A stretch of DNA of 63,641 nt from an uncultured Clostridia bacterium (GTDB lineage: Bacteria; Bacillota; Clostridia; Christensenellales; CAG-917), in NCBI GenBank assembly GCA_947581925.1, contig CANPWB010000007.1, forward strand, positions 1-63,641. The letters are read 5' to 3'. Position 1 is the first letter of the stretch, and the number at the start of each line of letters is the position of its first letter. The position numbers and the translations under genes are program-made. The notes under the pieces were generated by a model. That model had not been told where the DNA came from. It saw only the letters and a list, made by a program, of their open reading frames with translations, and searched no databases. This document shows positions 17,528 to 26,926 of the stretch, in pieces.

Positions 17528-18381
17528 AAATTCACCCTTACCTTATCGTGGTTTATTTTACCATATTTCGTCGGCTTTTGCAAGTGTGCTCCGTCATATA
17601 TATTCCGAAAATACAATAAGTGCTTGCACCCGCTTGCATTTGCTCAGAGCCCGCGACCCTTGCGGAGCAAGGTCTTTAAGGGCTCACCGCAAATGCTGTG
17701 CTGCTCCGCGCTTAATTACCAAAAAAATCACTGCTTAATTTTGCGGGGACCCCAAGAAAGCTCGGACAAACGTTTCATTTATTAAAGCTTCACAATTCGC
17801 AATAAATGTCATACAAAACTCTAGCAAAATAACGCACATATCTCGCTATTTTTTGCGCTTGGGGACGCGGGCTGTCGCCCGCTTTTTAATAAATAAGTTT
17901 GTCTGAGATTTATTGGGGTCCCCATAAAATTGCGTAGCGATTTTATGGGGTGCAGACACGCCCTCACTGCGTATTATTATCTATCCGCTCGCTCTGCGGG
18001 GTCGCTCGGACACGGCAAACGTCGTGTATAAGTGCGCTCGGACTAGGGGATTCCTCGACGTTGCTCGGAATGACAGGCTCTATAAAGTGTCATTTCGAGC
18101 GTAGTCGAGAAATCCCCGATTTATAATAAAACCCTCGTACTATGCGTCTCGCTAATATCAAGCTCTCACGCAGGAGTTTTGACGCTTGCATAACAATCAA
18201 AAACGCGCGAACTAGTGACGAAAGTCACGACGTTCGCGCGTTTTTAGTTTGGGGTGCAGGGGACGAAGTCCCTTGCCGGGGCGCGGGGTGGAACCCCGCA
18301 TGGGGCGACGAAGTCCCTTGCCGCGGTGTGGGCGCGCATCCCACATAGGGGCGTGTGGGGCAGCGCCCCACATAGAAAAAC
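17528..18381. repeat. 854-base non-coding region made of composite repeats
   Basis: No gene seen. It contains a composite unit (about 17631-18050) repeated at 55981-56430: a CATTTGCTCAGAGCCC module, two family A palindromes (17719-17753; stem 17920-17930 with 17940-17950) and a GGGGACGCGGGC module. Then follow two family C modules (about 18047 and 18088), a CTCTCACGCAGGAG module, a strong family B hairpin (18199-18245) and duplicated GACGAAGTCCCTTGCCG strings (18260-18325). The family B hairpin could terminate rng on the minus strand. Confidence 0.8.
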
Positions 18382-19866
18382 TTACTCTTCGCTCTCCTGC
18401 GATTGCAGGCGTTTCAATGACATTGGCAGGTTTTCGGGGGCGGAGCCGTGCAAGATGAAACGGTCGCGCTTTATCTCGTCGTCGGCGTACAGCCAAATAC
18501 ACTTGTCTTTCCACGCGTTTTGGAGGCTGCGCTCGAAAATGTTGCTTTCAAACACCATATTGTAGACTGCGGGATTTAGCCCTACAAACAGCGTTTTGAT
18601 GTGGTGAGCGATGAAGAAGTCCACAAGCTCGTCGCGGAGCATAAAGCAAAGTTGGATGTCACTAATCTCAAAGCCGCTACCGCACTCCTTGCAGGGTTGC
18701 AACATAAAGTCGTCGAGTCCGAGGCGGGTCTTTTTGCGGGTGAGCTCGACGAGTCCCAAAGAAGTCATTCCTATCGTAGCGGTGCGCTGGTGGTCTGGTT
18801 TTAGGGCGTTTTCAAGCCTTTGCAGGACGGCGTCTCGGTGTTCCTTGGACTCCATATCTATGAAGTCTATGACGATAATGCCGCTGATATTGCGAATACG
18901 CAGTTGTTTTGCAATGGTGTCCGCGGCGGCGAGGTTGGTACGGAAAACGGTGTCCTCGAGGTCGCGCGAGCCCACGAATTTGCCGGTATTGACGTCTATA
19001 ACGGTGAGCGCCTCAGTCTTGTCTATGACGATGTACGCCCCGCCCGGGATATCTACGCGGCGGTCGCAAAGGTGATTTATTTGCGTGGAGATGCCAAAAT
19101 GCGCCATGATGCCGCGTTCGCCCGTATACAATTCAATGCGCGCCTTGCCTACTCTGCCCTCGAGCGCGCTTGCCACGCCCGCGTCGTTTACGATGACCCT
19201 GTCGATGTCCTCATTGAATGTGTCCCTGAGCGCGCGCTCGAAGAGGGTCATCTCCTCGAAAACCATGCTCTTTTCGGGCGCTGAGTCATAGTCGTTTTTG
19301 ATCTTTTCCCAGAGCGCCAACAAGAGGGAGGCCTCGACAACTATATCCCTGTCCGTCGCAGTGTCCGCCGCCGAGCGGATGATGAATCCCATGCCGTCGG
19401 GACATATGGAAGTGACAAGTTGTTCGAGATACTCTCTCCTCTCGTCGTCCTCTATCTTGCGGGACACGCCTATAAAGCTCGAGTCGGGCAGCAGGACGAG
19501 ATAGTAGCCTGGCAACGTGATGTCCGTAGCGAGCCGCGCGCCCTTAGTGCCGAATTGATCCTTGACCACCTGACACATTATGACGTCGCCCGGGGAGATC
19601 TGCTTTTGCCGCTTAGGCATGACGGACTGTATGCGCGTCTTGTCCACGCGCGATTCGCCCACAAAGAGGAAACCGTTGCGCTCCAACCCGATATTGACAA
19701 AGGCGGCTTTCATCCCCTCGAGCACGTTTTCCACCTTGCCCTTGTAGATGTTGCCGACGATCCCCATTGCGTTTGTACGCTCGACGGCAAAGTCTATGAG
19801 TTCACCGTTTTCTACGAGCGCGGCGCGCGTACAGTATGGGGTGTAGTCCAAAATCAACTGTTTCAT
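18382..19866 (-). CDS. rng: Ribonuclease G/E family protein
   Basis: 494 aa, close to the usual length of RNase G. It has an S1-like N-terminal region (GNIYKGKVENVLEGMKAAFVNIG), then the catalytic domain with IVIDFIDM holding the Mg-binding Asp (VIDVNTG region before it), and a zinc-link CKECGSG near the C-terminus. It cleaves single-stranded RNA 5' of AU-rich sites and helps mature rRNA and turn over mRNA. It is the last gene of the glucokinase / TIGR03960 / TIGR03936 / rng run; in many Firmicutes rplU follows, but here repeats follow instead. The start is weakly supported by a ribosome-binding site. Confidence 0.9.
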   Translation of the reverse strand: MKQLILDYTPYCTRAALVENGELIDFAVERTNAMGIVGNIYKGKVENVLEGMKAAFVNIGLERNGFLFVGESRVDKTRIQSVMPKRQKQISPGDVIMCQVVKDQFGTKGARLATDITLPGYYLVLLPDSSFIGVSRKIEDDERREYLEQLVTSICPDGMGFIIRSAADTATDRDIVVEASLLLALWEKIKNDYDSAPEKSMVFEEMTLFERALRDTFNEDIDRVIVNDAGVASALEGRVGKARIELYTGERGIMAHFGISTQINHLCDRRVDIPGGAYIVIDKTEALTVIDVNTGKFVGSRDLEDTVFRTNLAAADTIAKQLRIRNISGIIVIDFIDMESKEHRDAVLQRLENALKPDHQRTATIGMTSLGLVELTRKKTRLGLDDFMLQPCKECGSGFEISDIQLCFMLRDELVDFFIAHHIKTLFVGLNPAVYNMVFESNIFERSLQNAWKDKCIWLYADDEIKRDRFILHGSAPENLPMSLKRLQSQESEE

Positions 19867-19960
19867 AATCTATCCATACAAAATTTGATTCATATCATTG
19901 CCGCCGTTTTCTGCCATTCATTTTGCAAAACGGCGGGTTTATACAGACGCTTTCGGCACT

Positions 19961-20584
19961 TTAAGACAGGATATCGTCAATATTGACGAATTTTCCGTCC
20001 TCCGACGCGAATTGCGCCGTCTTGACTATGTCCGTCACGCTGCCCGTCTCACCGTATATGCCGTCCAGCGTGGCGAGAAGCCTGTCGGGGCGCAGATTTA
20101 CGCCGCCCGTAGCGAGTCTCAGACACAGCATACCGCCCTCATCCCTCGCTGAAAATATCTTTGCAGAGACGTCCTCTTTCACGGGCTCGCCCTTCTTTTG
20201 ATATTCGATGACGACGCCCGAGAAGTCTATCTCGCGATAGGGATAGGGATAGACATAGTCCGCCGCCACGACGCGCGCCTGCAAATTGGGATTTTTTTCG
20301 CACCCATATGCGCAAATTGCGTTCAATCCTTTGGGAGTCGAGGCGTTGAAGCGAGCCAAGACCTCCCCTGCGGGCATATCAGTATCTATCGTGAGATACT
20401 CCGCCCTCGAAGTGACGCCGAGCGCGAGCGGCGGGGAGAAGAATACGAGCGCGTGGGGATTGAACCCGTTTGAGCGCTTGACGGGTATCTCTGCCCTCAA
20501 AAGTATGCGGGAGATGTGGCGGAGCAAGTCTATGTGGGATATGAAGCGCGCCTCGTCGCACTTTTGATATTTGAGCACGATCAT
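19961..20584 (-). CDS. TIGR03936 (DUF2344) radical SAM-associated protein
   Basis: 207 aa from the ATG at 20584, which overlaps the stop of the upstream radical SAM gene as ATGA. The start KYQKCDEARFISHIDLLRH and the RSNGFNPHALVFFSPPLALG motif are the hallmarks of this family. In other genomes it is found beside, or fused to, the TIGR03960 radical SAM protein; the reaction is unknown. Upstream in-frame ATGs fall inside the radical SAM gene and are not credible starts. Confidence 0.88.
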   Translation of the reverse strand: MIVLKYQKCDEARFISHIDLLRHISRILLRAEIPVKRSNGFNPHALVFFSPPLALGVTSRAEYLTIDTDMPAGEVLARFNASTPKGLNAICAYGCEKNPNLQARVVAADYVYPYPYREIDFSGVVIEYQKKGEPVKEDVSAKIFSARDEGGMLCLRLATGGVNLRPDRLLATLDGIYGETGSVTDIVKTAQFASEDGKFVNIDDILS

Positions 20585-22347
20585 AGTATGGTGCACCTCC
20601 CCATCTTCAGCGCGCCGCAACCGTTGCAACCCTCGCGGCAATTTTTTGTCGTGACGCCCCTGTAGGCGAGCTCTCTCTCTTTCGCGAGGTATTTTTTGTC
20701 CACGCCCACGTCTATGAAGTCCCACGGCAACTCTTCGTCTAGGTCGCGAGCGCGCGTAAACATCTGCATAGTGAGCCCTCTGCCCTCGAACGCCGCTTGC
20801 CAAACGTCCCACTTGAAGTGCTCCGACCAGCCGTCAAAACACGCGCCCGCCCTGTATGCGTCCTCTATCACGTAGGAGAGCCGCCTATCTCCCCTCGCGA
20901 GCGCCGCCTCGAGCACGGAAGTTTCCGCGCCGTGCCAGGAAAAGCTCACTCCCTTTATCTCGCGGAGCAATCCGCGAAGGTAAAATTGCCTGCGTTTCAT
21001 CTCCTCGAAGGATATTTGCTCTTCCCACTGGAAGGGCGTACAAGGCTTGGGGATGAATACGGCGCAACTCACGGAAATATTAAGCCCGCGCTTGGGGCGC
21101 TTTTCCATATACAGTCTTTTGAGCCTGCGGCATATCTCGGCTATGCCTGCGATATCCTCGTCCGTCTCGGTGGGCAGCCCCATCATGAAATACAGTTTTA
21201 TGCTGTCATAGCCCGCCTCGAATGCGACGGATATTTTGTCTATCTCCGCCTCGCTGACGTTTTTATTGATGACGTCGCGCAGCCTCTGCGTACCCGCCTC
21301 GGGCGCGAAAGTGAGCGAGCTCTTGCGAGAATCCTTCGCCATATCCGGCTTAAACGAGCTTATTCTGAGGCTGGGGAGCGCCATGGTGATGCCCCTCTCG
21401 CGGCAGTACGGGCTGAGTTCATCCTCGAGCGCCTCGAGCCCCGTATAGTCGCTTGTGGAAAGCGAGCATAGGCTGAGTTCGCCAAATCCCGTGCTTTTTA
21501 GCATATCTTTGGCGAGCTCGGCGCAGCGTTTTGCGCTCCTCTCGCGTATGGGGCGATACCAAAATCCCGCCTGGCAGAAGCGGCACCCGCTTGCGCAGCC
21601 GCGATACAACTCCAGCGTAGCCCTGTCGTGCACGCTCTCCACGGTGGGGACGAGCGGCTTTGAAATGTAGGGCGCGTTTTCAAAATCTTTGACCACCGCC
21701 TTTTTGACGCGGTAGCCCTCGCGCTTGAGCGAGGGGACGTAGACTCCCTCGATGTCCGCTATACTATTCAATATCTGCGCGCGCGTAAGCCCCTTCTCTC
21801 TGCCCTCGGCGACTCGCCTTAGCAGCTCGAGGTCCGCATCTTCGCCCTCTCCGCACACTATAGCGTCGAAAAACGGCGCAAACGGCTCGGGATTTACGGA
21901 GCAAGGTCCGCCCGCAATGACGATGGCGTCCTCTTCTTTTCTGTCCTTTGCGCGGAAAGTTATGCCCGCGAGGTCCATCATATAGAGCACGTTTGTATAC
22001 AGCAACTCGAATCCTATGGAAACCCCAACGACGGTGAAATCCTTGACGGGTTTTTTCGTCTCTATGGAGAGCAGCGGTATACCATGCTCCCTCAGTTTTT
22101 TGGCCATATCGAGCGCGGGAGCGAAGCACCTCTCCGCCCTAAACCCTTCGGCGCGATTTATTATGTCGTAGAGTATCTGAACGCCGAGATTGCTCATGCC
22201 TATCTCGTACAAGTCGGGAAAGCAAAAGCACATATCCCCTCTTGCGGGAGAGGACATATCGGGGGTGTTCCACTCCCCGCCCGAATAGCGCCCCGGTTTT
22301 TCGACTTCGGGGAGCAATTTTTCAAATTCCGATACAAAATCTGCCAT
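20581..22347 (-). CDS. TIGR03960-type B12-binding radical SAM protein
   Basis: 588 aa. The N-terminal part has a B12-binding-like domain (DMCFCFPDLYEIGMSNLG, later VVGVSIGFELLYTN). The radical SAM motif is CASGCRFCQAGF (CxxxCxxC) around residue 250, and the C-terminus is Cys-rich (KNCREGCNGCGALKMGRC). The family is conserved in Firmicutes, always near the TIGR03936 partner and rng, with unknown function, perhaps RNA or ribosome modification. It begins 12 bases after the glucokinase stop, so it is part of the same operon. Confidence 0.9.
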   Translation of the reverse strand: MADFVSEFEKLLPEVEKPGRYSGGEWNTPDMSSPARGDMCFCFPDLYEIGMSNLGVQILYDIINRAEGFRAERCFAPALDMAKKLREHGIPLLSIETKKPVKDFTVVGVSIGFELLYTNVLYMMDLAGITFRAKDRKEEDAIVIAGGPCSVNPEPFAPFFDAIVCGEGEDADLELLRRVAEGREKGLTRAQILNSIADIEGVYVPSLKREGYRVKKAVVKDFENAPYISKPLVPTVESVHDRATLELYRGCASGCRFCQAGFWYRPIRERSAKRCAELAKDMLKSTGFGELSLCSLSTSDYTGLEALEDELSPYCRERGITMALPSLRISSFKPDMAKDSRKSSLTFAPEAGTQRLRDVINKNVSEAEIDKISVAFEAGYDSIKLYFMMGLPTETDEDIAGIAEICRRLKRLYMEKRPKRGLNISVSCAVFIPKPCTPFQWEEQISFEEMKRRQFYLRGLLREIKGVSFSWHGAETSVLEAALARGDRRLSYVIEDAYRAGACFDGWSEHFKWDVWQAAFEGRGLTMQMFTRARDLDEELPWDFIDVGVDKKYLAKERELAYRGVTTKNCREGCNGCGALKMGRCTIL

Positions 22348-22359
22348 ACGTAGTGAGTT

Positions 22360-23304
22360 TTACATGCAAAGCGCAGCCGCTCCGACGATGCCGGCGTCGT
22401 TGCGCAAAGTCGCCGCCACGACTTTTATCTTGGGATTGTACTCCGCGCCGTACACGTTGCGGGAGACATACCTCTGAAGCGGCTTTATTATGGCGTCGCC
22501 CTCGTTTGAGATGCCGCCGCCGATTATTATGACCTCGGGATAGAAGATGTTTGCAAAGCTCACAAGCCCCATGCCCACATATTTGATATAGCGTTTTACA
22601 AGCCTCTGCGCGACGGGACAGCCCGCCCTTGCCGCATGAAACGGGAGTTTGCCGTCCACGCCCTCGCTCGCGGCGAGTTTTGCGAGAAGGCTGTCGGGAT
22701 ATTTTGCGCAAGCCTCCTTCGTTTGAGCTATCAGCGCCGTCGCGGACGCATACGCCTCGAAGTGTCCCTTTTTGCCGCAACCGCACGTCCTGCCGCCAAC
22801 GTCTATTTGGATATGACCTCCCTCGGCGCCCGCGGACTTGTTGCCCGTAAGCAGCTTGCCGTCCACGACTATGCCCGTGCCTACGCCCGTGCCGAGAGTT
22901 ATCATGACGCTGTTCATCGCGCCCTTGCCCGCCCCGAAAAGCGTCTCTCCAAGCGCGGCGCAGTTGGCGTCGTTGCTGAGTCTGACATTGCCAATGCCCA
23001 CGCGCTCCGCTATCCACGCGGCGAGAGGCGTATTGCGCAGGTTGAGATTGCAGCTGTATCTGACAACGCCCTTTTTGTCGTAGACGGACCCCGGGCAGCC
23101 TATGCCTATGCCTGCGAGGTCGCTCCTTTGCACGCCGGACTCCTCTATGACGACGTTGATGAGCGAGGCTATTTCCGCCGCTATCTCGCTGTCTTGCCTT
23201 TCGGGGTGGCATATCGCCGACTTTTTGAAGAGTATCTCTCCCTTGTCGGTCACGACGCCGACCTTGACGCTCATACCGCCTATATCCACGCCAACAAATT
23301 TCAT
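22360..23304 (-). CDS. ROK-family glucokinase
   Basis: 314 aa from the ATG at 23304, with AAGGAG about 10 bases upstream. The phosphate-binding DIGGMSVKVG stands at the N-terminus, the sugar site is around LSNDANCAALGE, and GTGVGTGIVVDGKLL follows. The ROK zinc motif reads CGCGKKGHFE, with His in place of the usual third Cys. The likely reaction is ATP-dependent phosphorylation of glucose (or another hexose). First gene of the leftward operon leading to rng; no repressor-type DNA-binding domain is present, so this is a kinase rather than a NagC-like regulator. Confidence 0.88.
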   Translation of the reverse strand: MKFVGVDIGGMSVKVGVVTDKGEILFKKSAICHPERQDSEIAAEIASLINVVIEESGVQRSDLAGIGIGCPGSVYDKKGVVRYSCNLNLRNTPLAAWIAERVGIGNVRLSNDANCAALGETLFGAGKGAMNSVMITLGTGVGTGIVVDGKLLTGNKSAGAEGGHIQIDVGGRTCGCGKKGHFEAYASATALIAQTKEACAKYPDSLLAKLAASEGVDGKLPFHAARAGCPVAQRLVKRYIKYVGMGLVSFANIFYPEVIIIGGGISNEGDAIIKPLQRYVSRNVYGAEYNPKIKVVAATLRNDAGIVGAAALCM

Positions 23305-23487
23305 AAAAGCCAAACTCCTTTGCACGCGATATATTTATTCATATGTAATTATAAAATTTTCGCGCTCAAAAGTCAAACGCGCCTGTCATATAACGAAATT
23401 TGCCCCGTTTTTTGCAAAAATGCGGAAAATTTGTGAAAAATAAATGGGAAATTTGTTGCAAATCTCAAAAAGTTTATTTTTGTTTCT

Positions 23488-24354
23488 TCAAAATTTGTGT
23501 TTTTGCAGGCTTTTTTGTGCGTACAAAAGTTTGGCTTTTCCGTCGAGCGCGTCCCCCACGGGCGAGGACAGCCTGAACTTGAGCGCAAGCGCCTTCAACT
23601 CCTCTTCCGTGAGCGCCTTTACGTCGCCGTCGTCGCCTATTATCTCAAAGATCGTCTCGCTCGATGCGCTGACGTGGTGATAGAGCCGCGCTATGGGCGC
23701 GCGGGAAGATATCCTCACCCGCCTTTGCTCAACGCCCAGCTCGAAATTTTTGCTCGCGCTGTCGAGCACGCTTATGTACATCTCGTCGCGCGTGCCGAAC
23801 GCCGCCCCATAAAAGAGGAAAACCGCGATTACGCCGAGGGAAATGTTTATGCCATAGACGCAGGACGCGATGAATAGCGCGAAAAACGCGAGGCTCAGCG
23901 CGACTCCCGCCGCTTGCAACCCCTTTATAGCCTTGAGCTTATTCTTGCTCAACCCCAACACTACCCTCGCGCCGTCAAGCGGATATGCGGGCAATAGGTT
24001 GAATGCGCAAAGCGAGACGTTTGCGTACAAAAACGGCATTGTAATGGGATAAATTGCAGGATAAAGCCACCAAAGCCCGAGCAGGACGAGCGCGAGCACC
24101 CCGTTCATAGCGGGACCCGCAAGCCCTATGAGCACGGCGGACGCGGGGTCGAAGCTCTCCCCGAGGCTCATCATAGCGCCGTATGGTAAAAGCACGACCT
24201 GTTTCACTTGAAAACCTCTCAGCCTCGCCATAGCCGCATGCGCCGCCTCGTGTAGGAGAAGCGCGACGAGCGTCCACATAAAATTCAACGCCTGTCCCAG
24301 CAATACGAGCGCTAGAACAAGCGCGAAAAACAGCGGATTTATCTTGAATTTCAT
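23488..24354 (-). CDS. SpoIVFB-like M50 site-2 metalloprotease
   Basis: 288 aa. Membrane segments carry the zinc motif HEAAH (about residue 35) and the distal aspartate motif PAYPLDGARVVLG (about 127), both in the expected order for intramembrane proteases. The C-terminal ~90 residues form a CBS-like or soluble tail (VSASSETIFEIIGDDGDVKAL). SpoIVFB cleaves pro-sigma-K in the mother cell; the position close to mreB/minD matches the B. subtilis order minD ... spoIVFB. No SpoIVFA-like gene is adjacent, so the substrate is uncertain. Confidence 0.82.
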   Translation of the reverse strand: MKFKINPLFFALVLALVLLGQALNFMWTLVALLLHEAAHAAMARLRGFQVKQVVLLPYGAMMSLGESFDPASAVLIGLAGPAMNGVLALVLLGLWWLYPAIYPITMPFLYANVSLCAFNLLPAYPLDGARVVLGLSKNKLKAIKGLQAAGVALSLAFFALFIASCVYGINISLGVIAVFLFYGAAFGTRDEMYISVLDSASKNFELGVEQRRVRISSRAPIARLYHHVSASSETIFEIIGDDGDVKALTEEELKALALKFRLSSPVGDALDGKAKLLYAQKSLQKHKF

Positions 24355-24363
24355 TCCGTCCGC

Positions 24364-24600
24364 TTACACTCCCATCATGCCGACAAGCGCGTTCAACGCG
24401 TCCACCGCCGCCGTAGCCTTGAAAAGATTGGCAAACAGGAAGCCGAGCGACACAAATACGCCGATTATGACGGGTATCATCGTGATGTCTATGATGTCAA
24501 ACCCGTGTTTCTTTTTCTCGCGCGGTTTTGCTACGCGGTTTTCCACAAAATCGTTTTCGCTCACTTTGACGTCAAGTTTTTTGCTTTCATCATACTCCAT
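24364..24600 (-). CDS. Small single-pass membrane protein, 78 aa
   Basis: A charged N-terminal half (NRVAKPREKKKHGFD) is followed by one hydrophobic segment (about 42-64). No family recognised. It lies 9 bases before the M50 protease gene, where SpoIVFA would sit in bacilli, but is far too small to be SpoIVFA; an accessory or holding peptide is possible. Confidence 0.6.
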   Translation of the reverse strand: MEYDESKKLDVKVSENDFVENRVAKPREKKKHGFDIIDITMIPVIIGVFVSLGFLFANLFKATAAVDALNALVGMMGV

Positions 24601-24711
24601 AAGTCACCTCGACTATACACTATGCGCGCTGTTACGCTATTATGACTGAAAGCGAAAACTTAGTTTCTCCCCCTCCCTTAGCGGCGCCAAAACAGTGCCC
24701 CGCCGCGAATA

Positions 24712-24966
24712 TCAGTATCTTTTTATATCCATAGTAGTGTCGAAGCGGCGTATATCGGACGCGGTAAAAGTGATCGCGACGTCAAAAATGTCGCCGTTTT
24801 CGTCCCGTTCTATGCTCACTCCTATCGGCGAGGCAAGCGCGAAGTATGCGTCCAGCACTTTGCCAAGGTCCCCCTTCATTGCCGAAATAAATCCGTCCTT
24901 TATCACGATCTTATCCTGCGTCAGCATCTCGCGCATGCGCTTTGATATCTCTCTATCCGCTCTCAT
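24712..24966 (-). CDS. MinE-like cell division topological factor (tentative)
   Basis: 84 aa. Pattern RMREMLTQDKI, then MKGDLGKVLDAYF, then VSIERDEN resembles MinE: an N-terminal MinD-binding helix, the LK-x-D-(I/L)-x-x-V-(I/L)-x-x-Y helix, and a beta strand. It follows minD by 111 bases on the same strand, as minE does elsewhere. The N-terminal membrane-targeting helix is not obvious and the C-terminus (ASDIRRFD) is unusual, so the call rests on the pattern plus position. The role would be to drive MinD off the membrane to place the division site. Confidence 0.5.
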   Translation of the reverse strand: MRADREISKRMREMLTQDKIVIKDGFISAMKGDLGKVLDAYFALASPIGVSIERDENGDIFDVAITFTASDIRRFDTTMDIKRY

Positions 24967-25077
24967 ATCCCCTCCTTGAATTTATATAAGTTGCATTTTA
25001 TTTTTTTGATTTTTCCCGCTTTTGCACACTCGCCGTCGCGTATTATCCGTCCCCATTCCGCACTTTTCGCGATACTG

Positions 25078-25830
25078 CTATGCCCTGAATCTGAACAGCC
25101 TCCGTCTGAAAGCAACGTCGTGGAAAGTCTTAGTGCGCTCGATCACATTCTGAGCGAGGTAGGCGTATGCCCTGTCCGATGGGCTGTCGATCGGGAAAGT
25201 GCCAAGCTGTTGATATACCGTCACGGCGTCGTCCTCGGGTATCACGCCTATGACGGGAGTGCGCATAAGCCCGCCTATCTCGCCCGCCGACAGCGTCTCT
25301 CCCTTGCGCACGAGATCGGGGCGCACGCGGTTTACGACCAAGGACGCGTCCTTAAGCGGATAGCTTTTGAGCAGCGATAGCACCTTGTCCGCGTCGCGTA
25401 TGGAGGACGCGGAGGGCGTGACGACGACAATAGCCTCATCCGCCGCCGAGACGGCGCGATGAAAACCGAGCTCTATCCCCGCGGGACAGTCTATGAGGGC
25501 AAAGTCGAAGTCCGGGAGGCTTGCTATCACCTGAGAAAACGCCTGCGCGGATATTGACAAGCAGTCCCGCGACGACGGGAGTATGCGAAGGCTGGACTCG
25601 CTGTCCGCGACGAGCGCTTGAAAAGCCCTGCACCTGCCAGCAAGCACGTCGCCTATGTCATAGACTACCCTCCTTTCCGCTCCCGTCACGACGTCGAGGT
25701 TGTTGAGCCCGACGTCCGCGTCTACAAGCACCACTCTGGACCCCGCGCGCGCGAGTTTTCTCCCTAGCGCCGCCGTCACGGTAGTCTTGCCCACTCCGCC
25801 CTTGCCCGAAGTCACAACTATTCTTCTCAT
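25078..25830 (-). CDS. minD: Septum site-determining ATPase MinD
   Basis: 250 aa from the ATG at 25830 (another ATG at 25839 is possible). The deviant Walker A motif SGKGGVGKTT is at residues 7-16, LVDADVGLNNLDVV follows, and the Walker B-like DFALIDCPAGIE is at about residue 110. The C-terminus FHDVAFRRRLFRFRA resembles the amphipathic membrane-targeting helix of MinD. The ATPase binds the membrane and normally recruits MinC, but no minC gene is seen here. A strong terminator hairpin lies just upstream, so minD is probably transcribed by read-through from mreB or from a promoter inside it. Confidence 0.88.
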   Translation of the reverse strand: MRRIVVTSGKGGVGKTTVTAALGRKLARAGSRVVLVDADVGLNNLDVVTGAERRVVYDIGDVLAGRCRAFQALVADSESSLRILPSSRDCLSISAQAFSQVIASLPDFDFALIDCPAGIELGFHRAVSAADEAIVVVTPSASSIRDADKVLSLLKSYPLKDASLVVNRVRPDLVRKGETLSAGEIGGLMRTPVIGVIPEDDAVTVYQQLGTFPIDSPSDRAYAYLAQNVIERTKTFHDVAFRRRLFRFRA

Positions 25831-25842
25831 AGGTAACATAAT

Positions 25843-25873
25843 AAAAAAATCAGCCCCGAAAAATAGGGCTGAA
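25843..25873 (-). terminator. Terminator/attenuator between mreB and minD
   Basis: Minus strand hairpin TCAGCCC...GGGCTGA (25873-25850) followed by seven T (25849-25843), ending only 12 bases before the minD start. There is no room for a promoter between it and the gene, so it should act as an attenuator with read-through. Confidence 0.75.
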
Positions 25874-25903
25874 ATTGTCAAAACTTGCGATATATCGTCA
25901 ATT

Positions 25904-26926
25904 TTACAGCAGATTCAGCTTGACTCCCAGCATATCCGACAGCATATCCTTGTTGTCGAAGAAGCGCGCTCCGCCGATGGCAACGGCATTGTCGATGTCC
26001 TTGAGCGCGGTGACGGGCAGCTCGAGCGCCTGCTCGAGGTAATCCGCTATGCCCGGGATGTGCAAAGAGCCGCCGCTTACGAAAATGCCCTTACGCAATA
26101 TCTCCGCGGAGAGCTCGGGAGGGGTCTTGTCGAGTATGTCCATCATAAGCTCTATGAGGTCGTCCACAAGCGTCTGCACGGCGCACAGCAGATCTGACGC
26201 CGACACATACAAACTGCGCGGGGACCCGTCGGGAGCGTCGTCCGAATCCTTTGCCGCGCCCGATACCGCATAGTTTGCGTTGTCGTTTATGTAGAACGAG
26301 AGCGCGGACTGTTTGAGATGCTCGACAGTAAACTCGCCCAGCCTCACGCCGTACTTTTTGACTATGAAATCTATTATTGCGTTGTTGAATGCGTCGCCCG
26401 CGATATCCACTGTACATCCGCAGATTATGCCTCTGTTTGTGACGGCGGCGATCTCAGTCTTGCCTCCGCCGATGTCCACGAAAAGCCCGCCTATACTGCT
26501 CGTATACGACAGCAGCGAGAGCGGCGACTCCACAAGCGTGACCTCTTTTATGCCCGCCTTGATACAGCACTTCTCCACCGCTTGCCTCTCGGACGCCGTA
26601 GATGAGGAGCATATGGACACTATCGCCCTTACCCTCGGCTTGATTAGCCCGTGCGGCAATATCCTCTTGAGAAAATGTTCGAGAAGTTGAGCGGTCATCT
26701 CCTCGTCCACTACAATGCCCTTATTTATGGGGGCGATGACCTTCGCGCCGCCCAAAGCGCCCGTCATGACGTTCTGCGCGCGGAAGCCCGCCTCGCGTAT
26801 CTCGAGCTTACTCTTGTTCCGGGAGGCTATAGCAATTGCAGGCTCGCGCAAGACTAGCCCCACTCCCCTTTGGTATATCGTGATGAATTTGCTCCCCAGG
26901 TCAATAGAGAGGTCAACTGTTGACAT
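25904..26926 (-). CDS. mreB: MreB-family actin-like cell-shape protein
   Basis: 340 aa, typical length. It begins with the phosphate-1 loop DLSIDLGSKFITIY, has the phosphate-2 loop FVDIGGGKTEIAAV and the adenosine motif FVSGGSLHIPGI, ends AVAIGGARFF, and carries an NKGIVVDEE region typical of MreB/Mbl. It polymerises along the inner membrane and guides elongation. It overlaps the end of maf by 14 bases. The usual downstream mreC and mreD are missing; minD comes next. Confidence 0.9.
   Translation of the reverse strand: MSTVDLSIDLGSKFITIYQRGVGLVLREPAIAIASRNKSKLEIREAGFRAQNVMTGALGGAKVIAPINKGIVVDEEMTAQLLEHFLKRILPHGLIKPRVRAIVSICSSSTASERQAVEKCCIKAGIKEVTLVESPLSLLSYTSSIGGLFVDIGGGKTEIAAVTNRGIICGCTVDIAGDAFNNAIIDFIVKKYGVRLGEFTVEHLKQSALSFYINDNANYAVSGAAKDSDDAPDGSPRSLYVSASDLLCAVQTLVDDLIELMMDILDKTPPELSAEILRKGIFVSGGSLHIPGIADYLEQALELPVTALKDIDNAVAIGGARFFDNKDMLSDMLGVKLNLL

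Noticed and set aside
16160-18381. Possible CRISPR array among the palindromic repeats
   Set aside because: Copies are imperfect, irregularly spaced, in both orientations and without unique spacers of even length; no cas gene is present.
20450-20480. A GGGGATTGAACC-like string resembling a tRNA T-arm
   Set aside because: It lies inside the TIGR03936 coding sequence and no other tRNA arm is present; no tRNA found in the window.
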